A stretch of 13,052 nt of DNA, taken from assembly GCA_023301335.1 (NCBI GenBank), contig JALZVA010000028.1:1-13052 (forward strand). The letters are read 5' to 3'. Positions 6,192 to 12,588 of this stretch are shown in pieces. The notes beneath the pieces are model-generated. The model did no database searches and was not told where the DNA came from. It was given only the letters and a program-made list of their open reading frames with translations. Positions within the stretch are counted from its first letter, which is position 1; each line of letters starts with the position of its first letter. A program made the position numbers and the translations under genes. This DNA is from Akkermansiaceae bacterium. Lineage in GTDB: Bacteria; Verrucomicrobiota; Verrucomicrobiia; Verrucomicrobiales; Akkermansiaceae.

Positions 6192-7016
6192 CTAGCTTGC
6201 CTCACTGAGTGAGGTGATGATAGGGTGCCATCCTATGCGTTTAGCGAGGTCGAGGGCTGTATCTGCCTGTGGTGTGGTGAGGTGGATGTCGGCTCCTTTT
6301 TTGATAAGAATATCTACAATATAGCGATTCCCTGCGAGGGCGTGGTTATGCAGTGCCGTCCAGCCGTTGCTGTCTTTTTCGTTAAGTTTATCGGAACCTC
6401 TTTTGTAGACATTATCATATTTCACCATGCGTTGAAGAGCTTCTGGATGATCGAGTGCCCAGTCTACATGGACGTGTGCGTTATCCTTTTTTTTACCAAA
6501 GCGCATGCCTAGGAAAGAGCGGGGGTTTTGTTCTGATTCGTCTGGCTCTTCGAGTCCGATATTTTCAGGATATTTCTTGGGGTAAATAGGATCTCCGAAG
6601 TCGAAGCCCCATTGGGCGTCATGCTCTTGACGCTCGAGCAGAGACATGAAGTTTCTTTGGGCTTGAATGGTGAAGGCTCCATATGCGATCCCATGATTAA
6701 CATAAATCCAGTCTTTTAACTGAGAGAAAGGGATATTGCAGGCAGCCCCAGCTGTAACATTGGTGATGATAGAGGGCTGTGTGTGAATGGTGCCATAAAC
6801 AATTTTTCCATCGAAAATGACGTCATTGAGCCAAAAATCTTCATACACTTTCTCTCCATTAATGGTGTCGGAGATAGAGCAGAGAACTGAGATGAAATCG
6901 CATTTTTCTTCAGTGCGTCGGTAGTTCCAGAAGAGCTCCCGCCAAAAATACTTAAAATTTGATCGTGCTACGATGGAAGCGTTCCGAATTACTTTTTTTA
7001 ATTGTTCGTCGTTCAT
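6192..7016 (-). CDS. DUF2314 domain protein with C-terminal ankyrin repeats
   Basis: Two parts are visible in 274 residues. Residues 5-120 match the DUF2314 pattern: an N-terminal helix with ASIVARSNFKYFWREL, then VYEDFWLNDVIFDGKIVYGTI (58-76), a Gly-turn strand pair (TAGAACNIPF, 88-97) and the end motif LKDWIYVNHGIAYGAFTIQ (100-118). A proline- and acid-rich linker (141-175) leads to about two ankyrin repeats (roughly 183-270), best seen as NGWTALHNHALAGNRYIVDILIKKGADI (217-244). There is no signal peptide or membrane segment, so it is cytosolic. DUF2314 has no established biochemical role; ankyrin repeats bind proteins. It starts 56 bases after the DUF3500 stop on the same strand with no terminator between, so the two may be co-transcribed. 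No Shine-Dalgarno precedes the ATG. Confidence 0.85.
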   Translation of the reverse strand: MNDEQLKKVIRNASIVARSNFKYFWRELFWNYRRTEEKCDFISVLCSISDTINGEKVYEDFWLNDVIFDGKIVYGTIHTQPSIITNVTAGAACNIPFSQLKDWIYVNHGIAYGAFTIQAQRNFMSLLERQEHDAQWGFDFGDPIYPKKYPENIGLEEPDESEQNPRSFLGMRFGKKKDNAHVHVDWALDHPEALQRMVKYDNVYKRGSDKLNEKDSNGWTALHNHALAGNRYIVDILIKKGADIHLTTPQADTALDLAKRIGWHPIITSLSEAS

Positions 7017-7072
7017 GGCTTGGTGGTTTTATGCCTACAGGTGAGATTTTGTCTTTTATTGAGGGGCGTGTA

Positions 7073-8116
7073 TTATGGAGTGAATTTTTTGCCATATTCG
7101 TTAGTGGGATCGCGGTACATGGCGTGAATATGGTCGAGCGGATTACCTCCTACGGATTGGCAGGCGTATTCGATGATCAGAGCAGGGCCCTGAATGTAGT
7201 AAGAGATATCGCTTTTGTGGGCAGTTGGCCCTGACCAAGAGAAACGCATCTGGTCTAATTCTTGGCGGAGCTGGAGGATACGTTTTTCAGAGGCATGAGT
7301 GGGGAGTGCCTGGACGTAGGAGGAGATGAGATGCATGAGTTTCTCTTTTTGCTCTTTATCGAACTGAGAGACGTTAACCCCTTTTGCGGGAGGGATGACT
7401 CCGTCTTTGCCTGCCGCCGTATGAATTCGTCCTCTTTTGGGAGAGATGATGGCGTGTTTTTGTAGCTCATCAGGGAGGGAGAGAATGAGTGTGTGAGCTA
7501 GGTCAGCTAGGGGTTGGAGAGGGCGCACTTCTGTTTCTCCGACTTTAAAAGAATGTGGCTGGGTGCCGAGGAAACTGGGAGAAAGGCTCATTTGCTCGCC
7601 TTTGATAGTGAGATTGATGGCGAGGTGGTGTCCGTCAAACTGGAGAGCCCATGGCTTTTCTGCATCGGGAGTTCCAAATAAAACAAGGCGATAATCTTCT
7701 GCTCCAAAGCCGGGTCTTTTCCTACCTTTTGTATTTAATTGGTCATCTGCTAAAGGGATGCTCCAGACTTGGTGAAAACCTTGCTCGGAGAGAGTTGTGG
7801 CAAGAAGGGTAAGGGCCGCGTTAAGCTGCGCTTCGTTGAGGTCTCCAAGTCTAGCTCCTTGTTCGATTTCTTTTGGAGCGAGGTTGGTCCAGTTTTGCCT
7901 TTCCTTAGAGTCTAAGGGGAAGAGGGTGTGAGCTTTTTGCTCGGCGTTGAGGAGGGCTAAGAAGGTGTTGGCAGCCTTTGCCTGAGCCGCGGGTGAGTGG
8001 TCAGTGATAGCTTTCGTATTAAAGTGGCTAAGGACTTTACTCGGGAGTGAGGGGTAGTGATCGTGCGCGAAAACTGAAGTACAGAGTAGAGTTGTGAGGA
8101 TGAATATTTTACGCAT
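7073..8116 (-). CDS. Secreted DUF3500 family protein
   Basis: Residues 1-17 form a short Sec signal peptide (MRK, then FILTTLLCTSV) with a likely cleavage after VFA, leaving HDHY at the mature N-terminus. The rest matches DUF3500: GFGAEDYRLVLFGTP (136-150), WALQFDGHHLAINLT (156-170), LSPSFLGTQPH (178-188), FSWSGPTAHKSDISYYIQGPALIIEYA (292-318) and the C-terminal HIHAMYRDPTNEYG (329-342). The 347-residue length is usual. The family has no known reaction; repeated histidines (GHH, HIH) hint at metal binding, which is an inference. A mature N-terminus of H-D-H would fit the NH2-X-X-His copper/nickel (ATCUN) pattern. It is the first gene of a probable two-gene unit with the DUF2314-ankyrin gene. 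Confidence 0.9.
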   Translation of the reverse strand: MRKIFILTTLLCTSVFAHDHYPSLPSKVLSHFNTKAITDHSPAAQAKAANTFLALLNAEQKAHTLFPLDSKERQNWTNLAPKEIEQGARLGDLNEAQLNAALTLLATTLSEQGFHQVWSIPLADDQLNTKGRKRPGFGAEDYRLVLFGTPDAEKPWALQFDGHHLAINLTIKGEQMSLSPSFLGTQPHSFKVGETEVRPLQPLADLAHTLILSLPDELQKHAIISPKRGRIHTAAGKDGVIPPAKGVNVSQFDKEQKEKLMHLISSYVQALPTHASEKRILQLRQELDQMRFSWSGPTAHKSDISYYIQGPALIIEYACQSVGGNPLDHIHAMYRDPTNEYGKKFTP

Positions 8117-8311
8117 AGAGTCGAGTAGTTGTTTATTTGAATCTATTTCAATAGAAAAGAAAGTTAAAAAGCCATATAAATAATAGATTTTAAGGGGGAT
8201 AGATCTGAATGTTGTAACTTGCTTAAAATCAATGAAAATTCTATATTGTTGTGTGCTTCAAGCTTGACATCCGTTAGGAATTGGAACATGGAAGCTCACT
8301 GGGTAGATTCT

Positions 8312-8346
8312 TGATCGGAGGATCAGCCTGCTCCCTGAATTTTTTT
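8312..8346 (+). promoter_or_regulatory. Leader hairpin with possible pseudoknot before the glycosyltransferase
   Basis: A perfect TGATC-GGAG-GATCA hairpin (8312-8325) has a GGAG loop complementary to CTCC at 8331-8334, which would allow an H-type pseudoknot. Seven T follow at 8340-8346, just before the start codon at 8355. It could be a leader control element or a leaky terminator. A TTGACA box at 8263-8268 lacks a good -10 partner. It does not match a riboswitch class I know. Confidence 0.35.
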
Positions 8347-8354
8347 CTAGCGAT

Positions 8355-9872
8355 ATGAACTGGCTTTACTACATTCTTTATTTCGTAGCACTCATTTGTT
8401 TGGGTGGTTACGGTTTTCACCGACTTACGATCTTGTATTTGTATCTTAAGCATAAAAATGATCAGCCTGAGCCGATGGGAGTGTTTGAGGAGCTTCCTGT
8501 AGTGACGTTCCAGCTTCCTTGTTTTAATGAGAAACACGTAATTAAGCGTCTTATTAAGTCTGTTTCTGAGGTGGACTACCCGAAGGATAAATTAGAGATC
8601 CAGGTATTAGACGATTCTACGGATGAGACGAAGGATATATGCCGTCAGGAAGTAGAGAAACTCGTAGCTGCGGGGTTTGATGCAGTCCACATACACCGCG
8701 AAGATAGAACTGGCTATAAAGCTGGGGCATTGGAAAATGGAGTAAAGGTGGCAAAGGGAGAGTTTTTGTTCATTTTGGATTCCGATTTTATTGTGCATTC
8801 TGACATTCTACAGAAGACGATTCATTTCTTCACAGATGATAAAGTGGGGCTGATTCAGACACGCTGGGCACATTTGAACAGGAATTATAATGTACTCACT
8901 AGGATTCAGGCGATGTTCTTGGATGGACACTTAGAGCTTGAGCAGACTGCCAGAAACCGTTCAGGAAGATTTTTTACTTTTAATGGAACAGGTGGGATGT
9001 GGAGAAAATCTTGTATCCTTGACGCAGGTGGTTGGGATCACGACACACTTACCGAAGACATGGATCTGAGTTACCGTGCACAGATCAAGGGCTGGCGCTT
9101 CATCTTTCTCAATAAGGTAGAAACTCCTGCTGAACTTCCAGTGGATATGGATGGCTTTAAAAGTCAGCAGCACCGCTGGACCAAGGGATCTATTCAGGTG
9201 TGTAAGAAAATTCTTTTCAAGATTTGGCGATCTGATGCTCCATTGGCTGCGAAACTAGAAGCCACTGCGCACCTTACTTCAAACTTTGCTTACCTTGTGT
9301 TGTTCTGCTTACTGTTCCTTATTTATCCGAAGCAGGAAGCACATGCAGAATTAGCGATTTTCAAGGAATATGCTTGGCTTGATAATGCTCTTAACATCCC
9401 TGTATTCTTCTTCGGTTCTGTCTCAATAGTGCTTTTTTACCTAATGTCCCAAAAGGCGCTTCAGCCTAAAACGTGGTATAAGGAGATTATTTATCTACCT
9501 TGCTTGCTCGCACTCGGCATAGGAATGTCTCTGAATAATGCGAAGGCTGTTATGGAGGCGATGTTCAACCATCAGAGTGGTTTTGTGAGAACTCCTAAAT
9601 ATGGACTGGATGAGCAAAAAGCAGATTCTGCTGCTTGGAAAAGTAGTAACTACAGAGCTTTAAAATCTCTCATGCCGATTTTGGAATTTGCCTTTGGGTT
9701 GTTCTTTGCGGTGATTGTGTTAGATAACTTTTTAAAAGAGTCTTATCTGACATGTATTCTACTCTTACCTTTCCCTTGCGGGTTTTTCTATACTTCGATT
9801 TCCTCAATGAGACACATGCTGCCTGAACGCAGGAAGAAGTCTGAACCTGTGAAAATTTCTACAGAAGATTAA
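8355..9872 (+). CDS. Processive-type family 2 glycosyltransferase, membrane-embedded
   Basis: A cellulose-synthase-like GT2 enzyme that transfers sugar from a nucleotide sugar to a growing polysaccharide at the inner membrane. Residues 5-31 are an N-terminal membrane segment. The catalytic domain shows VVTFQLPCFNE (49-59), DDSTD (86-90), the metal-binding DSD (142-144), FNGTGGMWRKSCILDAGGW (209-227), TED with the catalytic Asp (233-235) and QQHRW (271-275), the Q-x-x-RW signature of processive synthases. Membrane segments follow at about 306-324, 345-364, 378-394, 438-458 and 463-483. There is no PilZ domain, unlike BcsA; the layout is closer to mannan synthases and other CslA-like enzymes. 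The product is unknown. Its TAA directly abuts the ATG of the L,D-transpeptidase gene, so the two are an operon. No Shine-Dalgarno is visible. Confidence 0.93.
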   Translation: MNWLYYILYFVALICLGGYGFHRLTILYLYLKHKNDQPEPMGVFEELPVVTFQLPCFNEKHVIKRLIKSVSEVDYPKDKLEIQVLDDSTDETKDICRQEVEKLVAAGFDAVHIHREDRTGYKAGALENGVKVAKGEFLFILDSDFIVHSDILQKTIHFFTDDKVGLIQTRWAHLNRNYNVLTRIQAMFLDGHLELEQTARNRSGRFFTFNGTGGMWRKSCILDAGGWDHDTLTEDMDLSYRAQIKGWRFIFLNKVETPAELPVDMDGFKSQQHRWTKGSIQVCKKILFKIWRSDAPLAAKLEATAHLTSNFAYLVLFCLLFLIYPKQEAHAELAIFKEYAWLDNALNIPVFFFGSVSIVLFYLMSQKALQPKTWYKEIIYLPCLLALGIGMSLNNAKAVMEAMFNHQSGFVRTPKYGLDEQKADSAAWKSSNYRALKSLMPILEFAFGLFFAVIVLDNFLKESYLTCILLLPFPCGFFYTSISSMRHMLPERRKKSEPVKISTED

Positions 9873-10457
9873 ATGGAAAATAAACCTATGAATCAAGTTA
9901 GGAATGCTATTAGGCAAAGGTCTCTTTTAGGCTGCCTAGCTGTATGTGCTACGTTTCTTTTTTCAAGCTGTGGATCTTTTTCTACTAAAAGTAAGGCTAT
10001 CATCAGTGTGGCAGATCAGCGTCTGGCAGTGGTGGATAAGACTGGAGATGTGGTGAAGATTTATCCCGTATCGACTTCTAAGTTCGGACTTGGGAGTAAG
10101 CGAGGTAGTCGCTATACGCCTTTGGGGAAAATGCAGGTGGCGAAAAAAATCGGAGGCGGAGCACCGTCAGGAGCTGTCTTTAAAAGCAGGAAACGCACTG
10201 GGGAGGTGCTAAAGCCAAATGCCCCAGGGAGAGACCCTATTGTGACGCGGATTATGTGGTTAGATGGACTAGAGTATTATAACAAAAATACATTTTCTCG
10301 TTATATTTATATTCATGGAACTCCTGAGGAAAAGAAGATTGGTCGTCCTGCTAGCTACGGGTGTATCCGTATGAAATCAAAGGACGTGATTGATCTCTAT
10401 AGGCGCCTAGATGAAGGCTCCGAGGTAAAGGTGATTAAGCAACCGCTGAATCTCTAG
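9873..10457 (+). CDS. L,D-transpeptidase (YkuD) lipoprotein
   Basis: Forms or exchanges peptidoglycan peptide links with a catalytic cysteine, outside the inner membrane. The N-terminus carries basic residues, a hydrophobic stretch and a lipobox-like FSSC (30-33), suggesting lipidation at Cys33. The YkuD domain spans about 43-190: strands ISVADQRLAVVDKTGDVVKIYPVSTS (44-69), RYTPLGKMQVAKKIG (80-94), YIHGTP (146-151) and the active-site SYGCIRM (161-167), with Cys164 the nucleophile, His148 and Arg166. It begins at the base after the glycosyltransferase stop; a second ATG five codons in (9888) could be the real start and would still leave the signal intact. The operon suggests envelope polymer synthesis and anchoring. 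LPP-type anchoring, 3-3 crosslinking or carboxypeptidase activity cannot be told apart. Confidence 0.94.
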   Translation: MENKPMNQVRNAIRQRSLLGCLAVCATFLFSSCGSFSTKSKAIISVADQRLAVVDKTGDVVKIYPVSTSKFGLGSKRGSRYTPLGKMQVAKKIGGGAPSGAVFKSRKRTGEVLKPNAPGRDPIVTRIMWLDGLEYYNKNTFSRYIYIHGTPEEKKIGRPASYGCIRMKSKDVIDLYRRLDEGSEVKVIKQPLNL

Positions 10458-10468
10458 ATTTTAAGATG

Positions 10469-10483
10469 AGTAGCGGAGCTACT
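10469..10483. repeat. AGTAGC-GGA-GCTACT inverted repeat
   Basis: A perfect 6-3-6 dyad lies 12 bases after the L,D-transpeptidase stop and 80 bases before the sodN start. No T-run follows, so it is not a standard intrinsic terminator. It may be a weak transcript-end hairpin or an operator for sodN. Confidence 0.4.
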
Positions 10484-10562
10484 ACATCCTTGCTGAATTC
10501 GTAAATTATACTTGTTTTTTCTGCGGATGGGTCGATTAGTTAGAGCGTACATTATTTCTATT

Positions 10563-11006
10563 ATGAAGACATCATTAATATTACTTGCCGGCTTGTGCTC
10601 CTTTGGAGCTGTTCTACCTTCTGTTTCCGCTCATTGTCAGGTTCCTTGTGGAATCTATGCGGATGATAACGTATTCACGACGTTAGAAACGGATGTGGCT
10701 ACGATTAAAAAAGCGATGACAATGTTAGCTGACGAAAAGACCTCGATGAACCAAGGTGTACGCTGGGTTAATAATAAGGAATCTCACGCCCAGAGCATCC
10801 AAGATGTCGTGGCGAAGTATTTTCTAGCACAAAGAGTAAAAACTGATGAGGCGGAAAAGAATAAGGAAGCCTACACACAGAAGCTTACTCTACTTCACCA
10901 AATCACCGTTTACGCCATGAAATGTAAGCAAACTACGGATGCAGCCAATGCTGACAAGCTCTCCAAGGCGATCGCAGATTTTAAAGCTCTCTATAATAAA
11001 AAGTAG
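10563..11006 (+). CDS. sodN: Nickel superoxide dismutase with Sec signal peptide
   Basis: Converts superoxide to hydrogen peroxide and oxygen at a nickel centre. After a 23-residue signal peptide (hydrophobic SLILLAGLCSFGAVL, cleavage after VSA) comes HCQVPCGIY (24-32), the NiSOD nickel hook: His1, Cys2, Pro5, Cys6 and Tyr9 of the mature enzyme. The helical body also fits NiSOD: RWVNNKESHAQSIQDVVAKYFLAQR (67-91) and LTLLHQITVYAMKCKQTTD (108-126). The mature length of about 124 is close to the 117 of Streptomyces NiSOD. The ATG at 10563 is preferred over upstream TTG/ATG codons because it gives a clean signal peptide. Classic NiSOD is cytosolic and its propeptide is removed by SodX; here signal peptidase would expose His1, giving an exported enzyme. 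No sodX is in the window. Cys121 is an extra cysteine. It has no visible ribosome binding site. Confidence 0.93.
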   Translation: MKTSLILLAGLCSFGAVLPSVSAHCQVPCGIYADDNVFTTLETDVATIKKAMTMLADEKTSMNQGVRWVNNKESHAQSIQDVVAKYFLAQRVKTDEAEKNKEAYTQKLTLLHQITVYAMKCKQTTDAANADKLSKAIADFKALYNKK

Positions 11007-11074
11007 AGGGTTGCACCGCTACGCCTAGATAGCCCTGATGCTTTTTTCTGAGTAGAAAAGCGTAGGAAAAAATT

Positions 11075-11120
11075 AAGGGAATAGAAGATCTTTTATGAGG
11101 CGATTCTATTCCTTTTTTTT
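11075..11120. terminator. Bidirectional terminator between sodN and the M56 gene
   Basis: A 12-bp stem (11075-11086 with 11104-11115, core GGAATAGAA/TTCTATTCC) with a 17-base loop is followed by a T-run on the plus strand (11113-11120) and by CTTAATTTTTT on the minus strand. It overlaps the stop codon of the M56 gene and sits between two convergent genes, so it serves both. The long loop makes it weaker than the tRNA terminators. Confidence 0.72.
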
Positions 11121-12101
11121 ATTTCCAGGGAAGGGGTCAGCATGAAGCCTTCGGTCAACTTCTTGCCCTAGTAAACTTTTCTGCGGTAGAGGTGCGGAGG
11201 CTTGTAGCGGGCGGATGACATTAATGGCTAGTGCTGAGCTGGCGGTGAGGACTAAGAGAGTCAAGGGGAGCGTTTTGCTGCTGGGGGGAGTGGCTTGGAG
11301 TAAGTGGCTTACACGCTTTTTTAAAGAAGCTTTATCTGCCATGGCGAGAGCCAGCGTGACATGTGATTGCTTAGAGGCCGTTTCTGCAACGTCGCAAATG
11401 GCGTTGATGTAATTTTTGGCATTCGCTCCCGAGGAAAGCACGAAGGTGTCACAGGCGAACTCGCATTGGCTGACTTGCTGCTTACGGAGTAGCCAAACAA
11501 GGGGGTTAAACCAGTAGATGGCACAAGCGATGTGAGAAGCGACCGATATCCAGAGGTCTCTGCGTTTAACATGTCCTAGTTCATGGAGTAGGACATGATT
11601 AATAGTTTCTTCAGACCACTCTGCAGAGTTGTTAGGAAGTAAGATTTGCGGGTAGATCAACCCCGTGACGACAGGTGAGCTGATTTCTGTACAGAGACCT
11701 AAGGAAGGGATGGTGTCCATCCTCAGAAGAGAGCAGCACTCATGAAGTCGATGTGTCCAGGTGGGGCTAGTGCAGCGTTCTGCATTAGCTCTCCATTTTC
11801 TAACAGATAGATAATGGTAAGCCAAACGTATGAAAAGAAGGCCGGAGCCAAGCACCCAGAAGCCGAGCACCCATACTCCCCACGAGCTGTCTGAGGCTCC
11901 TAGTGGAGCAGAGCTATGTGTGCGGAGAAAGGGAAGTTGAAGTTCTAGCTTTGGAATGAAGTGGAGTAGGGGAGAGAGCATTAAGGTCACGATAGCCCCA
12001 CCTGTGAAGAGAGCGTATCGACTGGGATTCTTTCTGCCTAAGCAATAGCTTATGCTAAAGAAAAGCAGAGAGAGGATAATGCTGGTGAGCGCGAGTAGCA
12101 T
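11106..12101 (-). CDS. M56 family metallopeptidase (BlaR1/MecR1-like), no sensor domain
   Basis: A membrane zinc protease related to the signalling part of BlaR1. Membrane segments are predicted at about 2-21, 30-49, 74-98, 185-204 and 278-297. The zinc site is HELGH (173-177) with Glu214 in CEFACD (213-218) as the likely third ligand and Asp218 as the conserved acid. At 331 residues it ends about 33 residues after the last membrane segment, so the extracellular penicillin-binding domain of true BlaR1 (about 585-600 residues) is absent; the signal must come another way. It starts 11 bases after the blaI-like gene, so the two form an operon in the usual repressor-protease order. It probably cleaves or triggers loss of that repressor. 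The start has no Shine-Dalgarno; translation may be coupled. Confidence 0.93.
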   Translation of the reverse strand: MLLALTSIILSLLFFSISYCLGRKNPSRYALFTGGAIVTLMLSPLLHFIPKLELQLPFLRTHSSAPLGASDSSWGVWVLGFWVLGSGLLFIRLAYHYLSVRKWRANAERCTSPTWTHRLHECCSLLRMDTIPSLGLCTEISSPVVTGLIYPQILLPNNSAEWSEETINHVLLHELGHVKRRDLWISVASHIACAIYWFNPLVWLLRKQQVSQCEFACDTFVLSSGANAKNYINAICDVAETASKQSHVTLALAMADKASLKKRVSHLLQATPPSSKTLPLTLLVLTASSALAINVIRPLQASAPLPQKSLLGQEVDRRLHADPFPGNKKKE

Positions 12102-12112
12102 AGAGGGGTAGA

Positions 12113-12490
12113 TTACTCGGCATCGTCCACCATTTTACGAATGGCATTAATTTCGTCTTTAGAAAGTTGCTGGTCTTCATCTTCTAACAGAGCTGCAACC
12201 AGGTTCTTAGGTTTTCCTTCAAAGAATGTGGAGAGGAGGTTTTTTAAGGCTGAGTTCCGTGCTTTTTGCTCAGTGATCACAGGCTTATAGATATAGCTTC
12301 GGGATTCCTTAGCGTGGTTGAGCATCCCCTTATTCTCTAGTGTGGCTAAGAGGGCCCTCACTGCTGAGTAGGATGGTGGATCTGGTAAGTTCTCCTGCAC
12401 TTCTTTGGCAGAGGCTTGCCCAAGACGATACACAATATCCATGATTTGCCGTTCTCGTCTGGAAAGCTGACCATTTTCTAATCGATTCAT
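12113..12490 (-). CDS. BlaI/MecI family transcriptional repressor
   Basis: A dimeric winged-helix repressor of 125 residues, the normal length. Residues 7-70 hold the DNA-binding domain: LSRRERQIMDIVYRLGQASAKEV (9-31), recognition-helix region PSYSAVRALLATLENKGML (39-57), and the wing HAKESRSYIYKPVI (59-72). Residues 74-124 form the dimerisation helices, including KNLVAALLEDE (96-106), the region where S. aureus BlaI is cut at Asn-Phe; that dipeptide is absent here (AA-LL). It is the first gene of an operon with the M56 peptidase and is divergent from a lipoprotein gene. Three dyads in the 98-base gap are probable binding sites, so it likely controls itself, the protease and the lipoprotein gene. 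Confidence 0.95.
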   Translation of the reverse strand: MNRLENGQLSRRERQIMDIVYRLGQASAKEVQENLPDPPSYSAVRALLATLENKGMLNHAKESRSYIYKPVITEQKARNSALKNLLSTFFEGKPKNLVAALLEDEDQQLSKDEINAIRKMVDDAE

Positions 12491-12507
12491 GCAGGCAATC
12501 TATCAAG

Positions 12508-12523
12508 TGCTGAAAATACTGCA
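12508..12523. promoter_or_regulatory. BlaI operator candidate 1
   Basis: TGCTG-AAAATA-CTGCA, an imperfect dyad of 5-6-5 form, 18 bases before the blaI start. It belongs to a set of three with the same half-sites and spacing. Assignment to BlaI rests on position and repetition; the motif differs from the TACA/TGTA sites of Firmicutes. Confidence 0.65.
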
Positions 12524-12530
12524 ACTTAAA

Positions 12531-12546
12531 TGCTGAAAAAACAGCA
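12531..12546. promoter_or_regulatory. BlaI operator candidate 2
   Basis: TGCTG-AAAAAA-CAGCA, a perfect 5-6-5 dyad starting 23 bases after the start of site 1 (about two helical turns), so dimers could bind the same face. It is the best copy of the set. Confidence 0.75.
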
Positions 12547-12570
12547 AAAAGCATTGACTGAATTATTAAA

Positions 12571-12586
12571 TGCTGTTTTTCTAGCA
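12571..12586. promoter_or_regulatory. BlaI operator candidate 3
   Basis: TGCTG-TTTTTC-TAGCA, with one half-site mismatch, ends two bases before the lipoprotein ATG at 12589. It starts 40 bases after the start of site 2. A TTGACT box at 12554-12559, a possible -35 for the lipoprotein gene, lies between sites 2 and 3. Binding here would block transcription start or early elongation of that gene. Confidence 0.68.
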
Positions 12587-12588
12587 AA

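Noticed and set aside
10512..10562. Upstream TTG start for sodN
   Set aside because: The added 17 residues would place charged sequence ahead of the signal peptide; the ATG at 10563 gives a standard one.
11040..11061. GCTTTT / AAAAGC hairpin after sodN
   Set aside because: Short and A/T-based, with no T-run after it; the stem at 11075-11115 is the better terminator.
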